Shown here one piece after another: positions 8,603 to 15,553 of a DNA stretch of 64,000 bases; position 1 is the first letter of the stretch; each line of letters opens with the position of its first letter. A program made the position numbers and the translations under genes. The stretch comes from Bin5 sp965221145. GTDB lineage: Bacteria; Chloroflexota; Anaerolineae; Caldilineales; Caldilineaceae. Where the stretch lies: positions 5,394,001 to 5,458,000 of the forward strand of contig OZ244877.1 in the NCBI GenBank assembly GCA_965221145.1, read 5' to 3'. Under the pieces are notes generated by a model that worked only from the letters and a program-made list of their open reading frames with translations, did not search any database and was not told where the DNA came from.

Positions 8603-10171
8603 TCACGGTCCGTTGTCGACAAACTGAAAGGAATAGAGCTTACAACCGTTCATCAGGAAGCGCAAGCGCACAACGCGACCCGCCAGTTCACCCACCTGCG
8701 GGCGGCCTCCCCAGGTGACGATGTGGCGAACCGAGTTGCCGTTCAGTTCGTCGGCCTGGCCCAGGCTATAACCGGCCAGCGGCTCGCCGCCTTCGTCTTC
8801 GATCTGAACGCGTATTGCGCCGCCCGCGCTTGTGTCGGCGTTGAGCATTAGCCGCCCGCCGCGAAAGCGCAACGGCACGGTAACCAGTTCGCCGCCCGCA
8901 TACGGCGCATCCGCCGAGATGAAGCCATCCAATCGCAGGCGGGCGCGGAAGTAGGCGCCCCTCTTCAGCGCGACCCTGTCGCTGATCCCATGGCGGAAGC
9001 CGCCGTAGTAGATCCAAAGTTCGTCCCCGACCGGCAGCGGCTGCGTAAAGGCGTAGATCATCCTGGAATCACCGGCATCCGGCGGCCCCAGGCGCAGAAA
9101 CGGCCGTCGTTCTCCCGCCCGTTGCCAGGTGATGCCGTCACGGCTGGTAGCCAGCTGTACGTCGACCGTGTCCGGGAAGCCGCCCATCTTCTCCTGTTCT
9201 CTGCCCGCAGCCGGAAACGGGTTTGCGGACCAGTGCCACCATACCTCCGGCAGCGCGAGATAGGCGTCTGCACTGCCAGGGTACTTGAAGACGCAGTTGC
9301 CGTGAAAGTCCATGATCTGGCGGCTCTGCCGTTGGCGCTTCACGGGGAGAGCCAGATCGACCTCGTCCGCCGCCAGCACGAGTCCCGTATCCTCCCAATG
9401 CTCAAAGTCGGGCGACAGCAGCCGCCGCACGGCCCGGTAGCGGTCCCCGCGGCTGTCGGCGGTCCACAGGCGGGAGTAGCCGACGTAACGCTGGATGCGC
9501 TCGTCCCAGAAGGCCACGTTGAGGCAGTCGCAGTGGCCCGGAATCGGGTTGGTCGCGTAGGGTGTCCAGCGCAGGCCATCAGGGGAATGGAATCCTGACA
9601 GGCCGGACTTGCCCTCCTCAGCGACCTTGATCTCGCTCCAGAGTTTGTACTGCCGCTGCGGGGGCGCGGCCGGGTCCATAAAGACGGTGCCGCCGTTCCA
9701 GCCCGCTTGGGGCACGGGGTCATGCGCAGCCGGCGCCAGGATGTTGTTGTCGCCGCTGCCGCGGTAGTCGACCAGGCCGAGGTGGGGACGCTCCCAGTGG
9801 ACGCCGTCGGTGGACTCGGCGTAACAGAGGCGGCCGCGCGTATGCTGCCAGAAGCGGGCCGCGTCCTCGGCCATCCCGGTCACCGGCAGTTCCACGCCTG
9901 CGGGCGGATCCCAATCGTAGGCCAGATACCAGAGGCGAAAGACGTTGTTGAATGCGCCCCTGCTCGAAAGGGGCGCACTGCCCTCCCGCATCACGGTTGC
10001 ATAGGGATGGATGCGGTACTCCCACGGCGCTTCCGGCAGGAAGACCGGCTCGTGGTCCTGGTAAGGGGCGTTCATGGTCAGCCGCACGTTCTTCATGGCG
10101 GCGATCGGCGCTTGGTCGATGAAGAGTTCCTTGTGGCCGCCGATGTCGCGTAGTTGGTCAGATTTCCCCAT
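8603..10171 (-). CDS. Predicted beta-propeller protein, 'LFVDD' family, paralogue A
   Basis: 522 residues; the N-terminus GGHKELFIDQAPIAAMKNV corresponds to the LFVDD start of its paralogues. Propeller strands include YAESTDGVHWERP, SPDGLRWTPY and SRDGITWQRA, and the protein ends CKLYSFQFVDNGP like the C-terminal sandwich of paralogue B. It is the first gene of the minus-strand operon running to the Gfo/Idh gene. A 25-base palindrome at 9953-9977 is read through in frame as APLSSRGAFN, an addition absent from paralogue B. Likely an extracytoplasmic or cytoplasmic glycan-active protein; no signal peptide is visible. Substrate unknown. Confidence 0.75.
   Translation of the reverse strand: MGKSDQLRDIGGHKELFIDQAPIAAMKNVRLTMNAPYQDHEPVFLPEAPWEYRIHPYATVMREGSAPLSSRGAFNNVFRLWYLAYDWDPPAGVELPVTGMAEDAARFWQHTRGRLCYAESTDGVHWERPHLGLVDYRGSGDNNILAPAAHDPVPQAGWNGGTVFMDPAAPPQRQYKLWSEIKVAEEGKSGLSGFHSPDGLRWTPYATNPIPGHCDCLNVAFWDERIQRYVGYSRLWTADSRGDRYRAVRRLLSPDFEHWEDTGLVLAADEVDLALPVKRQRQSRQIMDFHGNCVFKYPGSADAYLALPEVWWHWSANPFPAAGREQEKMGGFPDTVDVQLATSRDGITWQRAGERRPFLRLGPPDAGDSRMIYAFTQPLPVGDELWIYYGGFRHGISDRVALKRGAYFRARLRLDGFISADAPYAGGELVTVPLRFRGGRLMLNADTSAGGAIRVQIEDEGGEPLAGYSLGQADELNGNSVRHIVTWGGRPQVGELAGRVVRLRFLMNGCKLYSFQFVDNGP
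9953..9977. repeat. In-frame palindromic element (copy 1)
   Basis: Arms TGCGCCCC (9953-9960) and GGGGCGCA (9970-9977) flank the loop TGCTCGAAA. The element sits inside the coding sequence of propeller paralogue A and encodes part of APLSSRGAFN on the minus strand. A second copy with the same arms and nearly the same loop is at 16618-16641 in paralogue C. Confidence 0.75.
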
Positions 10172-10405
10172 GTTGGCGTCTCTCTCGATTGTTTAGCTCG
10201 TGGGCTGAATAGTGCCGGGTAGGTAAACGGGGCGCGTCTCAGATTTGGCGTGAAAATGGCGGGCGTTGTTGCGCAGGAACGTTAGCTTGCAGTGAATCTA
10301 ATTGATATTACTTGCTATCCATTTTTCAGCTTTTTGCCGGGAAAATGGGCTATGGGGTTGAAATTTCTCTAAGAAACTAGCAAAAATGTCCGCTTTGTCC
10401 GCTTT

Positions 10406-10425
10406 CCCCCCCCCCCCCCCCCCCC
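10406..10425. repeat. Poly-C run of 20
   Basis: Twenty consecutive C on the plus strand, about 235 bases upstream of the propeller A operon. Such homopolymers slip readily; here it is not inside a gene. Confidence 0.85.
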
Positions 10426-10740
10426 ATCGAACATATGTTCTGATTCGTCGTCCAGATTGAAGAGCAGCGGTATCCGGGATTCTACGCAGGACGGTGGATT
10501 TTGTCAGAGTTGTCACTATACAATTTGCGGAATGTTCGTTCTTAATTTTTGTGCGGGACAGAAGCGGGCATAGATTTGTTGAAGAGCCGATTATGCTTGC
10601 ATTGGCAAGATGCAGGAGGCAGGGCGGGGATGGCCGCAACAGGCAAGATTGGCGAGCCTTGGTTGCAATGGACCGCGAACCCGCAGCGAAACGTCTCTGC
10701 TCAGGTGTCATTATAACACACCCCGTTCGCTGGATGTATC

Positions 10741-10770
10741 CAATCCTGGATGCACCCGCATCCAGGATTG
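10741..10770. repeat. Perfect inverted repeat (13-bp stem)
   Basis: CAATCCTGGATGC and GCATCCAGGATTG flank the 4-base loop ACCC. It marks the left edge of the first 156-base direct repeat. There is no T-run on either side, so it is not a standard terminator. Confidence 0.75.
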
Positions 10771-10913
10771 CTGGGCGAACGTTGTCTGAATCAGGATTAT
10801 CGGGATTTGTGGATTCAGCAGGATGACGGGCGATGGGCCGATTCTTGTTCCGTGGATCTTTCTTGAAGGTTGAAAGGGCAGATCGCAACGCCCCAATGAT
10901 TTGGGATGCACCC
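10758..10913. repeat. Direct repeat of 156 bases, copy 1
   Basis: Differs from copy 2 (10929-11084) at three positions by eye; period 171 bases. It includes a degenerate 9-10 base reiteration (TCAGGATTA, TCGGGATTT, GTGGATTCA, GCAGGAT). Its ends, GCATCC and GGATGCACCC, pair with sequences of the neighbouring unit. Confidence 0.85.
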
Positions 10914-10928
10914 GGCGGGCTTCGGGGT

Positions 10929-11084
10929 GCATCCAGGATTGTTGGGCGAACGTTGTCTGAATCAGGATTATCGGGATTTGTGGATTCAGCAGGATGGCGG
11001 GCGATGGGGCGATTCTTGTTCCGTGGATCTTTCTTGAAGGTTGAAAGGGCAGATCGCAACGCCCCAATGATTTGGGATGCACCC
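10929..11084. repeat. Direct repeat of 156 bases, copy 2
   Basis: Second copy of the repeat at 10758-10913. The 15-base joint between copies lies in the loop of a 10-bp hairpin (GGATGCACCC at 10904-10913 with GGGTGCATCC). It ends 20 bases from the mcrC stop codon. Confidence 0.85.
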
Positions 11085-11103
11085 ACTGGATGCGGGCATG
11101 TGT

Positions 11104-12327
11104 TCAAGAGGCTTTTTCGCGACGACGCCTACATGCCTCGTCCCGCATTGACTCAATCTTGCATGCAATGTCATTGACGCGCTCGAGTATCTGCTCAAGT
11201 GTGCCGGACAGGTCGAGCGCGGCGACCTTCAGACGCTTGTCGGTGTGCTTGACATGGTAGGTCGCAGCATCGGCTTCGCCTTTCGCATAGATGAGCAGCC
11301 CGCCCGGCAGATCGAGCGCAGTTGCATAGGCCAGCATTTGATACAGGTCCGCATTGGGCGCGGAACTATCGCTGATCTTCTTGTATTTCGCGTCACCGAC
11401 GAAAGTGCAGACCCCGTCATCCCACCACGAAAGGTCTGGATACATTTTTGCTTTTCTGTCCGCATCGAAAAAAACTTCTCTCTCGGCACGAAGCGTATTG
11501 GCTGATACTTCGAGTTTTTCTCGTAAAGCCTGGGTGAGGAACTCCTGGAACAGGACGTTCATGTCGATCAGGAAGCCGGCGGCGCGCACGTCCCCCCGGA
11601 AAGACTCGAACTCGCTGTGCAACAGGATCAGCCGCGCCAGCCCCACGACATGCCGGTAGTGCTCGTTCAGCCGGTCGAAGCGGAGTTCAGGCACGCGCCG
11701 CCGCCGGAACTCCAGCAGTGAAACGTTTTCGAGGATCGCGGCGATCCAGCCCAACCCCCGGCGGGCGTCCGGCGAGCGCAGGGTCATGCGGCCAAGCCGC
11801 GCGGCGGCCGCCTTCACCAGCCGGTTGGCCAGGATATCCTCGGTGAACTCATCGAAGCGCAGTTCGACCGGCAGGGGGATGCCGTAGCGCCGCCGGATCT
11901 GCTCGTCGAAGCGAATGCGCCCGCGCACCGTGTGCAGCGCCTCCTCCTCCGTCAGGTAGCCGCGCAGCAGCCCGCGCCCGAACGCTCTGCGCGCCGCTGC
12001 GTTCAACGCCAGCGCCAGAATGTCGGGGAGCGTTTCGGCCTTCTGGAAGTTGAACAGGTTGTCCTGTGGCTCATACACGCCCATGGCGTAGCAGGCCAGC
12101 GACAATAGCTGCGGGATGCCGATTTTCGGCTGGATAAATACCGAGATGCCATCAATCTCAAGCGCGCCGACTTTCGAACCTGGTCTGAGGCGATAATTGC
12201 CTTTGCTTCCTCTTATCGGTTCGATGGTCAGGCCGAGAGTATTCGCTTCCTGTAGCAGCGTTTCCAGTTGATTTGCCGAAAGTCTGCACTCACACGAGGC
12301 GTACTCTTTCAAGTTGAGCTTAAGCAT
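11104..12327 (-). CDS. mcrC: McrC-like subunit of a modification-dependent (type IV) restriction system
   Basis: 407-residue protein of the McrC (5-methylcytosine restriction, endonuclease subunit) family. The N-terminal domain contains LRPGSKVGALEIDGISVFIQPKIG (in pieces, about residues 47-72), typical of McrC. The C-terminal half carries the PD-(D/E)xK-type nuclease: LIDMNVLFQEFL near 260, then YPDLSWWD and FVGDAKYKK near 300-325, giving the Asp and the D-x-K. The start overlaps the mcrB stop by 8 bases, so the two subunits are translationally coupled. McrC is the nuclease that cuts DNA once McrB rings have moved to it. Confidence 0.9.
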   Translation of the reverse strand: MLKLNLKEYASCECRLSANQLETLLQEANTLGLTIEPIRGSKGNYRLRPGSKVGALEIDGISVFIQPKIGIPQLLSLACYAMGVYEPQDNLFNFQKAETLPDILALALNAAARRAFGRGLLRGYLTEEEALHTVRGRIRFDEQIRRRYGIPLPVELRFDEFTEDILANRLVKAAAARLGRMTLRSPDARRGLGWIAAILENVSLLEFRRRRVPELRFDRLNEHYRHVVGLARLILLHSEFESFRGDVRAAGFLIDMNVLFQEFLTQALREKLEVSANTLRAEREVFFDADRKAKMYPDLSWWDDGVCTFVGDAKYKKISDSSAPNADLYQMLAYATALDLPGGLLIYAKGEADAATYHVKHTDKRLKVAALDLSGTLEQILERVNDIACKIESMRDEACRRRREKAS

Positions 12328-13984
12328 TGTCCGACGCGCCGCCCCCTTCTGTGCTGTCCGCCTGTCTTTCGTTCTCTTCTTGCTTAAGGGCCTGAACAGC
12401 CTTGTTTTTAAGCGTGTTCAGGTCATATGCGTCAAGGCCCTTGTCAATCCCAAAGAGGCGTTCCTCAATGTAGGGCAAAACGCTGTGCTTCCAGATACGC
12501 TCCACTATCTTCTCATCAAGATGATCTTTCATAAAGTAACTCGGCCCGATGGCGGCGTGCTTATCCTCCTCCAACAGTTTGTTGGCCTCTTCAACGACCT
12601 TGGCCACCCATTTCATTTCGGGAGCTTTTTCCTCTAACCAGCGGCCAAGAACACTCTTCACCGGCTCGTTGTCCGGGTGAAACTCCACAAAGTAGAAACG
12701 GCGGCGCAGCGCCAAATCCACCAGCGCGATCGAGCGGTCCGCCGTGTTCATCGTGCCGATGATGTACAGGTTTGGGGGCAGCGAGAAATCGTCTTCATCG
12801 TCCTGCTGGTACTGCATCCGAATCTTCTTATCGCGGTACTCTAGGAGGAAATATAGCTCCCCGAACACTTTAGCGAGATTCCCTCGATTGATCTCATCAA
12901 TGATAAGGAAGTGCTTCGCATCTTTGTCGTTCTCAGCATTCTTGGCTGCCCGCAGCAGCGGCCCATCCTGCAACGCGAACCCGGCCTGCCCATCCTTAAG
13001 CGTGGGCCGAAAGCCGCGCACGAAATCCTCATACGCATAGGAGGGATGGAACTGCACAAGCGTAACCCGATTCTCGGTTCCGGCGAGACAGTTCGCAAGC
13101 GCCTGGGCAACATAAGTCTTTCCCGTGCCCGGTGGCCCCTGGAAGATGACCTGACGCTTGTCGTCAAGTAGCGAATCGATTTCTTCAAGGCATTCGTGAT
13201 CCAATAGCAAATCGTCAGCGAGCGCATGTAAATTGCAAGGTTGGGGTTGTATGGGGTTTGACGTAGTTTTTTTTGACAGTTCCTCGTTGACACAATCAGG
13301 GAGAGGCAAGCCTAGCTCAGGCAGGTCATCCGGTATTTTTCTCCAATGCCAAATTATCGACTGCGCATCAAGGCGGTGGCGCAAACGCGCCCCACGCACC
13401 TGTGCTTCATTAAGAAATTGATCAAGAAATTCAAGAGCATGTTCATACAAATCGGCTTCGTCTGCGCCCCCTTCGGGTAGGTCGTATCCGGTCTGTTTGT
13501 ATGCGTTCTTGAACGCATTGATGGCGAAGGGTGGGTATCGCTTAACGTCTAGCCCCATCAGAAAGGCGGATATAACGCGCATACGGGTTCCCAAACCATG
13601 TATTACTGGATCCGGTAGTAGATCGCTGAAGTCACGGATCCGTTCAGCAACGGTCGAATCCTCTCGCCTCCAGATTGCCTTCAGTGCATTTTGCGCGTCG
13701 TCCGGGGACCGATTGACCCATTTTTTGAACTCCTCTCTATGTTCCCAGTAAATAGGGTGACCGTCTCGGTCTTTGAGTCCGACCTGGAGCCGATCAACCC
13801 AGTCTTTGGCATCATTAATCACTGCCTCGCGCGCTTCAGCGAACTCGCGGCCCAGATTGAGCTTGTATTCGACCTCCCACTCATCTAGGTTTCCAGAGTC
13901 GACTATCTCATTGGCGAGTCTGACAAATTCATCCCAAGCCTGTTGCCGCGCGTCCACACCGTCCCTTGTCTCTTCGCTATCCAT
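12320..13984 (-). CDS. mcrB: McrB-like AAA+ GTPase of a type IV restriction system
   Basis: 554-residue AAA+ protein. Walker A FQGPPGTGKTYVAQAL is at about residues 279-294, Walker B FLIIDEINRGN at about 355-366, and GTMNTADRS at about 408-416 is the McrB-type GTP-specificity/sensor motif, followed by LRRRFYF with an arginine finger. Translocase driven by GTP that delivers McrC to modified DNA. The N-terminal 260 residues carry no recognisable DNA-reading domain such as the E. coli McrB type; this is where target choice would lie. AGGA precedes the ATG by 8 bases. Operon of two with mcrC, placed between two sugar-related operons. Confidence 0.92.
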   Translation of the reverse strand: MDSEETRDGVDARQQAWDEFVRLANEIVDSGNLDEWEVEYKLNLGREFAEAREAVINDAKDWVDRLQVGLKDRDGHPIYWEHREEFKKWVNRSPDDAQNALKAIWRREDSTVAERIRDFSDLLPDPVIHGLGTRMRVISAFLMGLDVKRYPPFAINAFKNAYKQTGYDLPEGGADEADLYEHALEFLDQFLNEAQVRGARLRHRLDAQSIIWHWRKIPDDLPELGLPLPDCVNEELSKKTTSNPIQPQPCNLHALADDLLLDHECLEEIDSLLDDKRQVIFQGPPGTGKTYVAQALANCLAGTENRVTLVQFHPSYAYEDFVRGFRPTLKDGQAGFALQDGPLLRAAKNAENDKDAKHFLIIDEINRGNLAKVFGELYFLLEYRDKKIRMQYQQDDEDDFSLPPNLYIIGTMNTADRSIALVDLALRRRFYFVEFHPDNEPVKSVLGRWLEEKAPEMKWVAKVVEEANKLLEEDKHAAIGPSYFMKDHLDEKIVERIWKHSVLPYIEERLFGIDKGLDAYDLNTLKNKAVQALKQEENERQADSTEGGGASDNA

Positions 13985-14110
13985 CGTTTTCCTATCTCTT
14001 ACACTGACCTAATCCCAATTTTGTTTTATACCAAGGCCCTTCGCGCCGCGGAGCTACGCAATCCTGTCCATCCCCAAATCCCCTAAATCACAGTTCATAC
14101 AAACGCTCCC

Positions 14111-15553
14111 TCACCACAGCGACGCCATCGGCTCACACGCATGGTAGGCGTCACACTCCAGCCGAATCGCGAACAACTCGGCCTCGCGCAGGGCGATCTC
14201 GACGCGCACGGGCCGGTCCACCAGTTCGGAAATGTCATCGCGCTCCTGCCAGCGCGGGCGGGCGTAGAGATGGTCGCCGCTGATCGGCAACGCCTCCTCC
14301 CACGTATAGCCGGGGATCGGCTGCGCGGTCGCCCCGTCCAGCATCTGCACGCGGATGGAGGTGTGCGCCATCGTGCGCACGTTGAGGCGCATGGCGCCGT
14401 CGCGGGGGATGACCACCTTGGTGCGCAGGACGCCGTCGCGCCCCCACGTCTTCAACGAGCAGAAACCGTCCAGCCGCATCTCGTAGAGCAGCGGGCTGCG
14501 GTAGCCGCTGCCATACGGCCAGTCGAACTCCTTGTCGATGCGGGCCGCGTGGCCGCCGTAATCGCCGACGACGAAAAAGAGCAGCTTGTCATCGCGCGTG
14601 CGCAGCATCTCCTTGCCGTAGGCCGACCCGCCCCCCGGCAAACCATAGTCGCGCACGCCAATGAACGGTTTGCGCTCCGCGCGATACCAGTACAGCCCGT
14701 TGTAGCTGTAGGCCAGCTCCGTCTCCATGCGCCCAAAATACTTGATCTGCGGCCAGTCCTTGCTGAGGCTTACCTGCTCGAAACGGTCGCTCGTGAAGAC
14801 GTTGAGCAGGCCGATGTAGAAATCTTCATAGGGGCGCGGCGGCATATCGTACAACTCCGTCCCCACCCGATCCAAGGCATCAGGCTGCATGATCGTGATC
14901 GGGCGCGTAAACTGCGTGAAATCGGTCGTCGTCGACATCGCCACGCGGCGGTCGCCGTAGACGGGGCGCACAAAAAGCTGGTAGAGGCCGGCCTCCCGGT
15001 TCCACAGGATGTCGCCGGCGATGTCGGAACCCGGGTCCAGCCACGGGCCGGAGCGGTCAACCGTGAAGCGCACGCCGTCCGCGGAGAAGCCGCCCCAGGT
15101 GAGGTGACGCGGCACGTCGAGCACGGCTGAGGCGTAACCCCGCTCCGCCAGGGGCGTACCCGCCAACGAATGCACCGCGTGCGCCCAGATCGGCGCGCCG
15201 TCGTGGTCGACCACGACATCTTGCAAGCGCTGCCAGGCAAGGTCGGGCGCGGGATCGTAGACCGGGTCGGGCCAGTTGTAGGGGTCATCGGAGAGCAGGC
15301 GGAATTGGAACTCACCGGCGCTTACCCCCGGCGTGCGGTCGCGACTCTCCCTGCCGGGAAAGGCAATCAGGTAGAGCGCGTACTTCCCCAGCCGCTCGTC
15401 GTAGAAGGCGGTGGGGTAGCCGCCGTAGCCGTCCCAGCCGGGCGGATAGAACTCGGAGAAGATCTCCTTCACGAAGGTCGGCTTGCCCCACACGCGCTCC
15501 AGGCAGTCGCTGCGTTCGAGCATCCAGTCGTCGAAAAACCATATCCCTCTCAT
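14111..15553 (-). CDS. Predicted beta-propeller protein, 'LFVDD' family, paralogue D
   Basis: 480 residues from the Met at 15553, whose ATG overlaps the stop of the upstream gene (ATGA); the ORF extends upstream only by overlapping that gene. The N-terminus MRGIWFFDDWMLERSD is the counterpart of LFVDD in its paralogues. Propeller-like strands include SADGVRFTVDR, NREAGLYQLFV and SYNGLYWYRAER, and the C-terminal sandwich ends LREAELFAIRLE. It is the most divergent of the four. Last gene of the Dpp importer operon. Probable glycan-active role; not experimentally assignable from sequence. Confidence 0.72.
   Translation of the reverse strand: MRGIWFFDDWMLERSDCLERVWGKPTFVKEIFSEFYPPGWDGYGGYPTAFYDERLGKYALYLIAFPGRESRDRTPGVSAGEFQFRLLSDDPYNWPDPVYDPAPDLAWQRLQDVVVDHDGAPIWAHAVHSLAGTPLAERGYASAVLDVPRHLTWGGFSADGVRFTVDRSGPWLDPGSDIAGDILWNREAGLYQLFVRPVYGDRRVAMSTTTDFTQFTRPITIMQPDALDRVGTELYDMPPRPYEDFYIGLLNVFTSDRFEQVSLSKDWPQIKYFGRMETELAYSYNGLYWYRAERKPFIGVRDYGLPGGGSAYGKEMLRTRDDKLLFFVVGDYGGHAARIDKEFDWPYGSGYRSPLLYEMRLDGFCSLKTWGRDGVLRTKVVIPRDGAMRLNVRTMAHTSIRVQMLDGATAQPIPGYTWEEALPISGDHLYARPRWQERDDISELVDRPVRVEIALREAELFAIRLECDAYHACEPMASLW

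Larger units (their letters stand above)
10172..11103. other. Long non-coding repeat block between operons
   Basis: No convincing gene in 930 bases. Contents: half of a dispersed motif at 10229-10250 (GGGGCGCGTCTCAGATTTGG), a run of 20 C at 10406-10425, a 13-bp-stem hairpin at 10741-10770 and two direct repeats of 156 bases. Any promoter of the propeller A operon should lie in 10172-10300, but no clear -35/-10 pair was found. Confidence 0.6.

Noticed and set aside
10298..11107. 269-residue minus-strand ORF
   Set aside because: It runs through the C20 tract (giving a glycine run) and both copies of the 156-base repeat, so its protein is internally duplicated low-complexity sequence with no ribosome site. 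Open by chance.
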